NCBI RefSeq assembly: GCF_023065955.2 | Contig: NW_026622985.1 | Span: 3,928,001-3,992,000 of the forward strand | Source of the DNA: Ursus arctos | Lineage: Eukaryota; Chordata; Mammalia; Carnivora; Ursidae | DNA: 64,000 bases | Reading direction: 5' to 3' | Shown here: piece after piece, positions 35,442 through 46,897 of the stretch | Numbering within the stretch: position 1 is the first letter of the stretch | Layout of the letters: the number at the start of each line of letters is the position of its first letter | Program-made: the position numbers and the translations under genes | Notes under the pieces: model-generated | Seen by the model: only the letters and a program-made list of their open reading frames with translations | Databases searched by the model: none | What the model was told of the DNA's origin: nothing

Positions 35442-36064
35442 TTGAGAAAAGACATAGGAAAAAATACTACAATTCACTTAACTGAGACTGATCAGCGGGC
35501 TCTTGCTAAAACTTTAAATTTACCTTAATAATGAGACACTTGGAGATAGACTGGCAAAAAAAGAAAATGATGTGTGTTGGTGCATGACATCCTGCATGAA
35601 AAGTAGCCTGACCTGGATAGGATGAGACAGGAAGACTGACCTCTGTGCCCTGCAGATTGCCTATGTTTGGCACAAGGACATGGACGCCCAGCGCAGTGCA
35701 GAGCTGTTTGCATGCTGTCTTCTAGACCTAACTGCCTCTTTTATGCTGAGATTGAATGTCAAAAAGACCCACACACAGAATTGTCTATATGGAGGGCAGG
35801 GAAGAGGCTATACCCTGGTCAGGGTGTGCCAGGAAATTGGGAGCTAACAGTTAAACGCACACAAAATGGAGACATGGACAATTTTTGAAATTGAAGAACG
35901 TGGGAGGGAGCACAATGCAGATTGTTGGCTCATTCAACTCAGTGTTGGCCTTCTTTGGAGAAGTTCTCAGATAATGAAGGGTACAAAAAGAGACGCCACA
36001 TTTCCTACCCCTCTTTGCAGGTTGATTTCGGGATCAAAACCCTGTTTGTGATCTCCAAGCCCTG
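35442..36064. other. Unique-looking flank of the CpG-rich interval
   Basis: No repeat recognised. CTCTGTGCCCTGCAG at 35641-35655 resembles a splice acceptor. The 45-nt segment 36021-36065 has acceptor and donor consensus on both sides (see findings). Confidence 0.4.
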
Positions 36065-36790
36065 GGTAAGGTTTGGATGTCAGAACAAGGTCGAGGCCTT
36101 CTTTGGCTGCTCTCCGCCAGCAAGTGCGGCCACACAGATGTGACTGTCTCATAGCAGGGAAGGACCACTCAGAGCGCAGTAGCCACAGACCTCAGCTCCC
36201 GCCAGCAAGAGCGTGGCATTCCTGCGTGGTCGTGGTCTGCGTGGTCCTGGTCAGAGCAGCTCTTCGGCTTAAGAGCGCGTGTCTCTGTGGTGGCTGGACT
36301 CGCCCCCTGCCAGTTCTCCGGATACTTCCTGGGCACCCGATTCTCTGTGTTCAGTCCGCTCCCCTGAAACTACAGGGCAGTTTCCGCCTTCTGCACTAAA
36401 GCTGGGTGTGTATTGGTGGCTAACTGAGCCTTTTTTGTCCTACGTTGGTGCAAGTGGACAAGCAGAAACGCTGACTCGGGAACGATAGTCTCTGGAAGTG
36501 TTCTGTGTTTTCTGTCACAGCAAAACAAAATAATCTCGGGCAGAAAATGAGCTTCCCAGGACTCTGTACCTTAGAACCACTCAACTTCTCCTGTGAACTA
36601 GGCGCCAGATGTGCGCGTGACTGCTGGGGGCTGGCTGGGTATCGGGGGTCGCGCCTGCAGTGTGCTCCTGCTGCAGCAGAGAGGGGAACTCGGCCTCCCC
36701 GAAAATACACCGGAGGAAAGATGTAAGGCCGATGCAGACAGTGTTAGGACAAACAGGAAGAACGGGGATGGTACATTGCCCCCCTCAGGA
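36065..36790. other. CpG-rich interval, possible promoter or L1 5' UTR
   Basis: I count roughly 33 CpG in about 700 bases, with GC clearly above the rest of the window. Clusters include GAGCGCGTG (36272), TGTGCGCGTGA (36609) and GGGGGTCGCGCC (36644). It could be a small CpG island with a promoter, the 5' UTR of an old LINE or ERV, or an isolated GC patch. No TATA box or coding start is convincing. Confidence 0.45.
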
Positions 36791-38765
36791 ATGAACGATT
36801 ACAGGAAATAACCACTGAGATTCCGAAAATTCATGTCAGAGAAAGGTGAAAGGAATAGCCTCTTCACAACCTAGGGAAGCGCAACCCTCCGAAATTATTT
36901 TTGATACAACCCAGAAGCCGGAAAAACACTGTATGGCATTTCCAATAGGGAAGAATATGGCTTCTTTGGGAAAGGAAAAGAATGTACTGAGGAGAAGAAA
37001 AATACATTTGAGACGGGATCAGATACTGTAGGACCCAGAGCAATGAGCAAGAAAAGGAAATTTGAGAGCACACAAACTTTCAGGAGCATTAGAGAAGCTG
37101 ATATTGCAAATCAAATGAAGAGGAGGACAAATTAAACCCCCCCGAGTTGTAAAAGGAAAGGACGTAAAAGAGAAAATTATGAGAGAGTAGGAATTAAAAT
37201 GGAAGACAGAGAAGATATATTCTAATTAAATTCCAAAGGAATATACTATATGAATTTGAAAGTTATCTGACATATAAAATAAAATTTTCATAATAAAAAA
37301 TGTAATCTGAATATCTTATTAATTCTCAGATAACACAAGTACAATAGAAAAATCTCTGAAAATGCTCAGAAAAAAACGGGGAGAGTGGTGGGCACAGCAT
37401 TAGGGAAGAGTGTATGGATATGTCCAAAATATCGTGGGATCCTGAAAATTATTAGTCAAACTTAAAAATCAGCACAATGTTTTCGTAAATAAAATTATTG
37501 TATTAGGAAAGAAACTTGACAGTTATTAAGAGATAAAAGTTACCAAAATAAACTTCAAAATTTTTTAAAGCTTAAATAAAGAGAATAGTAAATGATAATT
37601 TGGCCGACTAAATATAAGAATCTACTATAAATCGGCCATAATGTAAATATAAGAATGGATATCCATGAATGGGACAGAAAAGGCTAAGCAACATCATTGC
37701 GTGTATTTGTATATGACAAGGACAAGGACAAGGACAAATTGTATCTGTCAAAGGTGCCTTGGTTTTAGGATGAGTATCTTCCAGAAAAATTTTTTAAAAA
37801 TACTAACTTCCTTAGTATTATAAAACAAATAATTCAAAATAGTTTAAAGATGCTGTTGTAATAAAACTGTTCAAGAAATAGGAAAAAAAATACTTCAAAA
37901 AAATCTATCAGTCTCTTGGGGGAAATCCCACCTAATCAAGAAATGAAAGCTAAAAATCATGAAAATAATTGACAGATGTATTTAATTAAAATATTAAGAC
38001 ATCATAAAAATTTAGACAGCAAAACAAGGGATCACTTTTAGAGACAAATTAAGTGTATATAATTGCTGAAATATTATTTCTACTTGTATACAATGAGCTT
38101 CTTGTATTCAGGAACAATCTGAATACTACTTAGCAATAGGAATGGGTAGACACAGACCTGTAGACAAGTCTGGCTCTAGCACTAGTTTAAGGTTTAGGGA
38201 GAAGGGGCTGCTGTGCCTTTTCCATTCTTAGAGAGTGGGGTCCCCTTAGAGGGGTTGCAAAAGCATCAGGATACACCACGGAGCTTGGGTAGGAAGTTTC
38301 TACTAGAATATTTTCTCTGTTGGAACAGAAGTCCCAATTCAAGTGGTTAGAGGCTGAATGTCAAACCTGCCCCCAAATCAACAGAAACAGATGAGCAAAT
38401 CAATAGACCTATTAACCTATATAAACCAATGAAAACACTGAACTTTACTCTTCATAAAATAATTGAAATGATTGCAAAAATAGTTACCATTTGTTAGCCT
38501 GTCAGTCTTACAACTATGAAAGACTATGTGGTGAGGCCGTACATGGTATCTCTTACTTTCTTGGTGGGTCCATTGATTCTACCTTTTAAGGCAAATTTGA
38601 AAAGACTTCTTAAATTTTCACACACAAACACCTCACATTTAACTATCTATTGGTATATCAGCCGAATCTCTGGAAATCAATGGAACAATAAGGAAACCAA
38701 AAGTATATGGTGCTCTGTTGCAAGGGTATTAAACTACTATAAAACAATCCAACAAAACTCTGTTA
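36791..38765. other. A-rich unassigned, LINE-like in places
   Basis: The plus strand is A-rich from 36800 to 38100 (for example GAGAAAATTATGAGAGAGTA). This resembles LINE ORF1 territory but gives no blocks I can name. GACAAG repeats three to four times at 37708-37735. No gene recognised. Confidence 0.35.
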
Positions 38766-38931
38766 CTCACTGCGTGCAGTGGGTAACTTGCCATTATTAC
38801 CCCCTTCCTCCAGCAGTGACATTACTCAGGACCTTCCCTTGGAAGAAGTACCAGCCAATGGCATTGATCTCATGCTCCTGGTCCCGATTTAAAGATGCCT
38901 AAACTCAGCATGCATTGCTCTACTCACAGGA
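38766..38931 (+). repeat. Copy A of a 166-bp direct duplication
   Basis: CTCACTGCGTGCAGTGGGTA to GCTCTACTCACAGGA. The same sequence, with about six differences including two single-base indels, recurs at 40919-41084 in the same orientation. Followed by a short CAGGACAGTATA tandem pair at 38927-38950. Confidence 0.95.
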
Positions 38932-39649
38932 CAGTATACAGGACAGTATAGCATCACGGTAGAACAAAAATGTAACAGCCGTTTAATTGTCTAATCATAT
39001 GAAAATGGTCAAATTTGTAGTGCATTTGTCCCATTTACATAATACAACTTACAATGTCCAACATAGATAGAAACTTCATGGATTGGAAAGATGTTCTTAA
39101 AACACCCAAGCCAACAAAAAGTATATAGATGAGTATTACACAAATACCTAACCATGACATTATAAGCAAAGGGTAGCAAAGGGACATCTTGTGAAAATGA
39201 AATAAAAGCGGTCAAATATGTGTACAGTCTCAGAAGCTACAAATAACAAAACAAAACAAAGTCGCATGAATTAATAACAAACTTAAAAACAGACACTAGT
39301 AAAATGGAAAACAAAACTTATTATATTAACATAAACAAACAAACAAACAAACAAACAGTGCTAAGGAAATCTGACCAAGGGCAAAGAAAAAAAAGAAGAG
39401 AGAGACAAAGAATTTTCTGAGCAAGATATCAAACCCACTGATCATAGATAAAATTCAATTTCATAAAATAATCTTTTAATGTATGTGAACAAATTTGCAA
39501 AAATAAAATGATTAAAGAATATCAGGGAGAAATTATTCACATGTTTAAGATCAATAATTCCCATTATTGGCAGGGTAGAGAGGAAGATGTCATTGTGCTT
39601 ATGGCTAGAGAGACTAAAAATTAGCAGGGGATTTTTAGACAAGTTTAAT
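38932..39649. other. Unassigned AT-rich, (AAAC)n inside
   Basis: (AAAC)n at about 39333-39357. No gene recognised. Minus frames 39009-39215 and 39442-39642 have no motifs. Confidence 0.4.
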
Positions 39650-39834
39650 TTTTTTTAAGATTTATTTATTTATTTAGGAAGGAGAGAGAGTGAGCAGGGG
39701 GAGAGACAGAGAGAGCAGCAGACTCCCCACTAAGTGGGGGGCCCAATGCGGAGCTTGATCTCAGGACCCTGAAATCAGGACCTGAGCCAAAATCAAGAGT
39801 CAGATGCTTAACCTACTGAGCCACTCAGGTGCCC
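39650..39834 (-). mobile_element. SINEC, older subtype, minus strand
   Basis: Minus-strand head GGGCACCTGAGTGGCTCAGT, core GGTCCTGAGATCAAGCTCCG-like, TTATTTATTTATTT tail on the plus strand. Flanks TTAGACAAGTTTAATTTT and TTAGACAAGTCTGATTTT are the target duplication. Confidence 0.94.
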
Positions 39835-40142
39835 TTAGACAAGTCTGATTTTATTTGAGTTTAAAATGTTCACATCATTTGATTCTTTAATTATCTTCCC
39901 AAGGATCTATATTATAGAAAAACTCACATAATGTATTTATTGCAGAGTATTCTCTATAGTATTTTTGTCATAAGGGATAATGGCTACACGGGGATTGCCT
40001 GGCAGTCATTAGGAAGACTGAAGCATGTCCCTAACTGTATGAAGGGAAATCACTACAGCTCTCTTTCTCCCTACAAAAGGACAACCTTGGCCCAGCCCTT
40101 CCCTAACTTTCCACGAGGGAGGAGGAGATGCTAAATATTGAT

Positions 40143-40785
40143 TGGGTCATTCACTTTTATTCTGCTATAACAAATCACTACAAACTTTACAACTTGAAAC
40201 AACAAAATGCATTATCTCACAGTCGTATAGGTCAGAAGTCCTGGTTCCCTGGGCTGGTTCTGTGTTTCAGGTTTCACCCTGAGTTATTGCCCAAAGCAAG
40301 CTGTTTGTCATCACTTACAGAGAGGCTCTGGGATGAATCTGCCTCCAAGCTCAGGCAGATTGTTTGCAGAACCAGAATCCTGGAAAGGCTGATATGGTCC
40401 TAGAAGAAGCCTCCTTTGTCCCCAGAAGCCTTCCTTGCATCCTCGCGTCCCTGCTCCAGAGCGCTGCGATGGCGCCCTTGCACCCCCGCGCCACAGAGCC
40501 ACAATGGTGCACCAAGCTCTTCCCAGACTTTGAATCTCTCTGGTGTTCTCCCCTGATGCATCTCTCTGTCTTCCTTTTCTGCCTGCCTCCTGCTTGGCAG
40601 TGCTCCTGTGATTACACTGGGACCACATAGATCATCTTTCTCTTAAGGTCACCTGATGAGTAAATTTACATCTGTGAAGTCCCTTGACAGCAGTAACTAG
40701 ATTCATATTTCATTGAATAACAGCAGACAGAAATTTTGGAGGAAGGGGGCAAATTTAGAGGTCTGCCTACCAGATCCACTAACAC
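40143..40785 (-). mobile_element. MaLR-type LTR (MLT1-like), minus strand
   Basis: The plus strand begins with the reversed LTR 3' end: TTCTGCTATAACAAATCAC, CTTGAAACAACAAAATGC, ATTATCTCACAGTCGTATAG, GTCAGAAGTCCTGG. The middle (40430-40500) is locally CpG-rich (GCGCTGCGATGGCGCCC). The far end is strongly diverged and the boundary near 40785 is approximate. Confidence 0.7.
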
Positions 40786-40856
40786 AAGGGGACCCTATCC
40801 CTAAGCCTTAGAAGACTTGTTCCCTGCTTTGTATGGGTTTTATCCCCCAGCTGGTA

Positions 40857-40881
40857 AAGAGGCCAGGTTTTCTGGCCTCTT
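40857..40881. repeat. Perfect 10-bp-stem inverted repeat
   Basis: AAGAGGCCAG, loop GTTTT, CTGGCCTCTT. Its role is unknown and it has no downstream T run. Confidence 0.85.
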
Positions 40882-40918
40882 GGAACAGATAGTTGTTACT
40901 CTCTATGTGTCCTGTTTC

Positions 40919-41084
40919 CTCACTGCGTGCAGTGGGTAACTTGCCATTATTACCCCCTTCCTCCAAGCAGTGACATTACTCAGGACCTTCCCTTGGAAGA
41001 AGTACCAGCCAATGGCATTGATCTCAGCTCCTGGTCCCAATTTAAAGATGCCTAAAGTCAGCATGCATTGCTCTACTTACAGGA
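40919..41084 (+). repeat. Copy B of the 166-bp direct duplication
   Basis: CTCACTGCGTGCAGTGGGTA to GCTCTACTTACAGGA, about 96 percent identical to 38766-38931. Flanking sequences of the two copies do not match, so the boundaries are sharp. Confidence 0.95.
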
Positions 41085-41670
41085 AATAAGCGCCACTGTT
41101 TTTACCTATGTACACGGTCAGAAACGCCACTTGCTTATTTTGAATAACAATATTAATCCTCCCTTTGAAATTTATTTGTGAAGAACTTGAGAGATTGCCT
41201 GACAAAAAATGAATATTGCATGAATATTAGTTATTCTGTTGTAATTATTATTACAATATATTAATTTTAAAAATAAGAAGTATTATTTGCAAAGAACTCA
41301 GATGTTAGGGCAGTTAGTAGCAGGTTAAGGGTTGCAACTATATTTAGAAGTAACATTTATTTTGAGTTCAAGAATGGTTTCAAGCAATTGGGCATTTGGT
41401 CTTAGCTAGAGATAGAGATGCTCTTTCAAGCCAGAGGGTGTTTCTTTAGAGACTGACTAGCTGGGAGAATCCCATTCTTCTCTGTCTTCCTTAAAGATCT
41501 ACAAGGTGAGAGAAATACTTGCAGAACCATGCAAGGCTGTTTGTTGGGCTTTTGTACAGGGCACCAGATTAGTCCTTGATTCTGATCTCATTTTCTTTTT
41601 AATGTCTTTTGTTTGTTTTAATTTACATTTTCTCATTCTGTTTTCAGTTGGGGCTGAAATAGCAGTATAC
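41085..41670. other. Unassigned, no gene recognised
   Basis: AT-rich. No SINE or LINE blocks recognised. Confidence 0.4.
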
Positions 41671-41865
41671 CAAAATGTTGAAATAAGAAAGTAGGTGGCC
41701 GCAACGATTTCCACGAGGTCACTCATGCTGGAGTAGCTGAGGAAGGGCATGGTTTTGAGGACGAATATACCCCAGAGGACATCTATCTGCAACCACGTGG
41801 AAAAGACCAGAGGCGGTACAGAGCTAAGAGAAGCATAGTTTGAGGCCATGATACTTTTCATCATA
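41671..41865 (-). other. Exon-like minus-strand segment in a 121-codon frame
   Basis: The minus frame 41499-41864 opens with MMKSIMASNYASLSSV and has hydrophobic stretches (VLWGIFVLKTMPFL and VEIVAATYFLISTFW) that look membrane-spanning. Just upstream on the minus strand a pyrimidine-rich tract ends TTTTTGAAG, which could be an acceptor; TTTTG-GTATAC at the other end could be a weak donor, giving 195 nt. I recognise no family. It could be a decayed pseudogene exon or chance. No upstream or downstream partner exon is visible. Confidence 0.2.
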
Positions 41866-42874
41866 CTTCAAAAATAGAAAGAGAGTAATTCGGGGCAAAG
41901 AATGTCTTCGTTTATGCATGAGTTGAATAGAAAAACATAGTATCAGATCTAATACTAGGATTGAAGCTTTCTATTAATTGGCAAATGTGGCTGGGCTCTG
42001 GTGAACTGGGGGCTCAGTGACGTCTCCGGGTTCCTGAAGACAGGGCCATTTCATCAATTCTGCCCTGCTTTCTCAGACTGCTCACCAAGATTCTGTGGTG
42101 GTTTCCTGTGGACCTGGGACTGTGTGGACATGGGGCAGAAGCAACATTGTAGAAATCGGCTTCATTGACTCTGGGGTTTTGCAAAGGCGAACCTGTGAGA
42201 TACATGCATTGCAGAGACAGCTCCCACTGTGCCCCTCTTTTCGTGGTAGGGAGTTGTTGCAGGGAATGGCTGCACAGCCAGGGGCTGTATTTCTTAGCTC
42301 ATCTTTCCCTGACGTGGAGCTGTTTGACTGTCAAGATGAAACACGAGTGATGTGGTGCCGAGGCTCTCGGATGTGAGTCTTTAGCATTGTCCCACTTGCT
42401 GCTGCCAAGTTCTGGACTGCAAGGCCCCGGGGCGCCGGGTCCGGGTGGTACCTTGAGTGCCCATCTGGAAAACAGCTGCCTGGTGATCAGGGATATCATC
42501 CACCCAGGAGAGATTTTATTGCGTTAAGTCCATAAAAATTGGGGTTTAACCTCACAAATAACCAGGAGTTTAAAAAAAACACACCTTTAATTAAACCATG
42601 AAGGTGTAGATGGGACTAGAAACATGTCTGGGGAAGAAATTATGGTCTTTAGAGGTTACAAATTATAACAGTGTATGACTGTCACATGTCCTAAAGTTCC
42701 AGCCTGATTGTCTTAATTAGGACGCCAGCACGCCAAGGTAGGAAATGACTAGGATGACAGGAAACAAGCATGCTAAAGCTTCTCTTTGTAACAGCTAATT
42801 ATTTTAAATTTTACAGGTTCATTTTTGAATTATGTATTGTCAGGAAAAAAAAATATTTAACCAGGATATTGATT
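41866..42874. other. Unassigned, GC-richer at 42.0-42.5 kb
   Basis: CCCCGGGGCGCCGGGTCCGG at 42425-42444 is the densest CpG cluster here. Overlapping 60-93 codon frames exist on both strands, with no recognisable product. Confidence 0.4.
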
Positions 42875-42875
42875 T

Positions 42876-43112
42876 CTTTTTTAAGATTTTATTTATTTAT
42901 TTGAGAGAGAAAGAAAGAGCACCCCCACGAATGGGGGAGGGACAGAGGGAGAGGGAGAGAGAGGGCAAAGCAGATCCCCACTCAGCTTAGAGCTGGGCAA
43001 CCGACTCTTGATCTCAGCTTGGGTCTTCATCTCAGAGTCATGAGTTCAAGCCTTGCACTGGGCTCCATGCCCGGAAGTCTACTTCAAACAAACAAACAAA
43101 CAAAAAACAAAA
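42876..43112. mobile_element. Inverted SINEC hybrid: minus tail half joined to plus body
   Basis: 42876 to about 43000 is a minus-strand SINE 3' half (TTAAGATTTTATTTATTTAT, GAGAGA-rich, CCCCACTCAGCTTAGAGC). From about 43001 the sequence becomes plus-strand SINE: CGACTCTTGATCTCAGCTT, CTCAGAGTCATGAGTTCAAG, GGGCTCCATGC, ending in (CAAA)n. Neither half has its own head. Confidence 0.85.
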
Positions 43113-44302
43113 CCTACCAAGAGTTTGCTGAAAGCAGGTTTATAAATTATCTAAAGCAACCACCAACTTGAAGCATTTTGGATTCAAGGAGAGTTACTTA
43201 ATTTGTAGTTTGCATAGTTTGAAACCCAGAGACATGTGAGAAGTGAGTTCTGTGCGGGATGGTTTGGTGTTGCTGTTATGACCCTGTCTCAAAGCCATCC
43301 TGCAAGGAAATTTAAAACCCATCCAGAATGAGCACTTAACTAGTAAGAATTTTCAGAAGAAAAACATTGTCACTTCCTCTAGCAAGTTGATGACTTCTGG
43401 CTCAAGGAAAAGAATGCAAAAAAGTTTATAATTCAATTTTATAACCCAGGATTAGACCAACTGAGATGTAAATATATATATGTATTTAATGAAGAATGAG
43501 TGCATATATTTTATCTCAGTTATTTCTTTTGGTACTACTATAAGAAGCACAATGAATTACTAATTAGTCAATATTTATGTTATTTTTAATATGAAGGAAT
43601 TGTCTGATCATGGACTTAATTTTATGAATATCAGATGTTTATATTTGGGGACAGCTTAATCAGCTGGCTAACACCATGCAACTTCGTCTACCAGACAGCA
43701 GGTACTGTAACTGCACGCATATGGTTTAAAAGGATACCATACTTGGATAAATTTTCATCAAAAGCCTTAATTTATGTCCTTGGGAATGAATACCATCCAA
43801 TTTCTAAAGCCCTCTGGTCCAGTGGTACTACCATAAGATTCTTACTATTTTGTGGAATCCAGACATCCCTAACATCGATGCAATAATATCACAGTGCTCT
43901 GATGCCCACCTCTCTACAATTATTTATTTAACAATGAGGTTTCAAGGTTAACGCATTAACCTAACATTAAATTTTGGAATATTCAATTATTAAAAACAAC
44001 AACAAAACCAAAACCAAACCAAACCAAAACAAAAAAACAATCCACAAAGATTGCCTTGTATTCTGTCTCTGAGTGTAACAGTACTTCATATTTCCAAAAT
44101 TTAAAGTTAATTTCTTGACATAAGTTTGAGAATGGTCTATTTCCTGGATTTCTTGTTAAATAAATTTTAGTCACCAAAACATGTTTTGCATATGCAAAGA
44201 GGTTTCTCGGATGTGTGTCTGTTTGATAGATTAAGGAGATATTATTTAACTTATTTGGTTTAAATTAAATTAAATCTAAATAAAAATCTTTTTCAAAAAG
44301 TA
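43113..44302. other. Unassigned AT-rich
   Basis: A CAAAACCAAAACCAAACC-type A-rich tract is at 43994-44040. No gene or named repeat recognised. Confidence 0.4.
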
Positions 44303-44484
44303 GGAGGCACCTGGATTGCTCAGTTGTTAAGCGTCTGCCTTTGGCTCAGGTCATGATCTCAGAGTCCTGGGATCTAGACCCACATCGGGCTCCTTGCTCA
44401 ACAGGGAGTCTGCTTCTTCCTCTCTGCTCTCTCTCTCTCTCTCCTTCCCCCTCTCTCTCAAGTAAATAAATAAAAATCTTTAAA
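44303..44484 (+). mobile_element. SINEC, older subtype
   Basis: GGAGGCACCTGGATTGCTCA head, GGCTCAGGTCATGATCTCAG core, (CT)n run and AAATAAATAAAAATC tail, followed by TTAAATTAAATTAAATC, which also occurs just upstream of the element. Confidence 0.92.
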
Positions 44485-44682
44485 TTAAATTAAATCAGTT
44501 AAATTAAGTGGAATAACCATTGATTTTTTAATTTTTATTATTTTATTTCTTTTTTATTATTTATTGATTTACCTAATATTGATTAAGTGGAATTCACCTA
44601 TTGGCAGAAATAGATTAGATGTTTCAAATTAATCTTCTCTCTGAGAAAGAAAAGCTGTATCTTTCTCTATTAGAAATGAAAC

Positions 44683-44823
44683 GAGGGGCGCTTGGGTGGC
44701 TCAGTTGGTTGAGTGTCTGCCTTTAGCTCAGGGCACGATCCTGGCGTCCTGGGATCAGGCCCCACATCAGGTTCCCCGCTCACCAGGGAGTCTGCTTCTC
44801 CCTCTGCCCCTCACCCTGCTTGT

Positions 44824-44855
<32 letters not shown>

Positions 44856-44872
44856 ATCAATTAAAAAAAGTG
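44683..44872 (+). mobile_element. SINEC, intermediate subtype
   Basis: GGGGCGCTTGGGTGGCTCAG head, GGGCACGATCCTGGCGTCCT core, (TC)n run at 44826-44849, and a short AATCAATCAATT tail. Perfect 13-bp duplication TTAGAAATGAAAC at 44670-44682 and 44873-44885. Confidence 0.96.
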
Positions 44873-45299
44873 TTAGAAATGAAACAAAATGAAATAAGAA
44901 AACCTTCTGTTTGAAGACAAATTCCCAAGGTTGATGTGAATTTGCAGGGGTATGATCCAGGAGATGGGGAAAGACATCTGAGGGGAGGCTGGCATTTGAC
45001 ATCTCTTTTCTCCTTGAGGAGAAATGTTTCTAAGTCTCAGGAGCCTGTTGAGACAAAACATTGACTTCAGGACCTCAGGGAGGAGGGTCCATGACACATA
45101 TTAAAGGGAGAACTGTGTCCTTCAAAAAGGTGACCTGGAAATGGACAAGTGGTGATAAGTGCTGAAATGTAGCTTTAGGACACTATAAATCCTGAATAGA
45201 TGGGGAGGTCTGCCCCTGTCCTGGTTGCCTACCAGAAGTATAAACACCTCTACAGCATCCCAAACCCCATTTTATATCTACAATTTTTATACACTGTGT

Positions 45300-45950
45300 C
45301 TGGAACACATTAAAAAAAAAAAGCATATTAGAAGACAAGTCTTAGCTGAATATCAAGAGAAAAACCAATAAGAGAAAAAGAAGAACAAAAAATAGACAAT
45401 GTTATCAGACATGGATGTTAAAATTATGAGTGCTATTTTCAGGGATTCAAAACACCATAGAAAGAGCAAAAGCAAAACAGAAGAATAAAATGAAAATTAT
45501 GTATTTAGAAAATTCAAATATTAGTATTAAAAATAGGTTATTAAAACTTCTAGTTTCTGGCCCCATGTGTAAAGAATTTAGAAAACATGACTTCCTTCCT
45601 CACAAGAAAAAAAAATGTGAAAATTGATAACTCTTCTTAAATCCATTAGATAATTGAGGTCAAATACGAAAAACTGGAGAGAGAGGAGATACCAAGAATC
45701 AGAAGTCACTGGGAGCAGAAGTTTGGGAACAGAACTTGGAACTAGAGACGGGGGAGGAGTGAGGGACACCTGCCCTGCAGTTGTAGGATTGCTAGAAAAG
45801 CAGTGTGGATTAGTGTGAGAGCTAAACGCTCCAGAGAGGCAGGTGGTGGTCTAGAATGAGGGACCGCAGTTTGTGAGTTTTACTTCTGGGAGCCCCAAAG
45901 TTCCTCATCGTAAAGAATAGAGCAAAATCCCTTCATGATTCCGGAAGGGA
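45300..45950 (+). mobile_element. L1-related interior fragment (tentative)
   Basis: AATATCAAGAGAAAAACCAA, AATAGACAATGTTATCAGAC, AATTATGAGTGCTATTTTC and AATAAAATGAAAATTATG follow the A-rich layout of old L1/HAL1 interiors, and the next part (GGGAGCAGAAGTTTGGGAAC) may be LINE as well. No intact frame; recall-based call. Confidence 0.4.
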
Positions 45951-46310
45951 AGGGGAGAAATGGGAAATACTCTGCTTTCCCATGTGTCAACCGTACATGA
46001 AGTGATACAGTGTTATTTGAAAATGAACCTAAATTATTTTAAAATATATATTGTGAACACTACAGCAACTATTAACATTTTTCAATTGAAGTATAAATTA
46101 TATGCAAAGAGAAATGTAAAAGGAATCATAGAAAATGCTCAATTAAAACCAAAGAAAGCAAATAAAAAGGAAAGGAGCAAAAAGCAAATACAATGAAATA
46201 TAAAATGAAATATAAATAGTAAATAGTTACCAAGATGACATATTTTTAATTTAACTGTATTAATAGTCACTTTCAATGTGAATAGTCTAAAATAGCAGTT
46301 TAGTTATATT

Positions 46311-46500
46311 TTTTAAAAGATTTTATGTATTTATTTTAGAGAGAGATAGAGCAAGTGGGGAGAGGGGCAGAGAGAATGCCAAGAAGACTGCAAGCTGAGG
46401 GCAGAGCCCGACAGGGGGCTTGATCCCAGAACCCGGAGATCACTACCTGAGCTCAAATCAAGAGTCAGTCGCTTAACTGACTTAGCCACCCAGGTGCCCC
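46311..46500 (-). mobile_element. SINEC, older subtype, minus strand
   Basis: Minus-strand head GGGGCACCTGGGTGGCTAAG, GGGTTCTGGGATCAAGCCCC core, tail ATTTATGTATTTATTTTAGA on the plus strand. Confidence 0.93.
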
Positions 46501-46619
46501 GACAGCTTAAAATAGAAATTCTCAGAGTAGTTCAAAAATCAAGACCCACATATCTACGTCATAAAAACTTATTATAAACATGTGGGTTAAAGGTAAAAGG
46601 ATGAAAAAAGATATACCAC

Positions 46620-46835
46620 TCTTTTTGCTGCGTTTCACAAATTTTGATAAATTGTGCTTTGTTTAGTTCATTTTTTTTTTGTTATTATTCTCTTGACAGA
46701 CTCCTACTTTGACCCGTGGGAAATATTGCTTAATTTACTGCAGTTCGGTTGCCTATATCATTACTGGTTTCCTGTCTGCTTGCTTGATCAGTTACTGACA
46801 GAAAGTTGTTGAAGTCTCCAGCTACAGCAAGATCT
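46620..46835 (-). mobile_element. Old L1 ORF2 fragment, minus strand (tentative)
   Basis: Plus-strand GATCAGTTACTGACAGAAAG, TTGTTGAAGTCTCCAGCTAC resembles a reversed L1 ORF2 stretch. Short and diverged. Confidence 0.5.
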
Positions 46836-46897
46836 TTGTCATCACCCACCTATTAAGTTGCAAAAATTAAATAGAATGAGCATTCCAAGTGTTGCAG

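Noticed and set aside
38516..38902. 128-codon plus frame
   Set aside because: Its C-terminal third is duplication copy A, and copy B is broken by indels in that frame. No motif.
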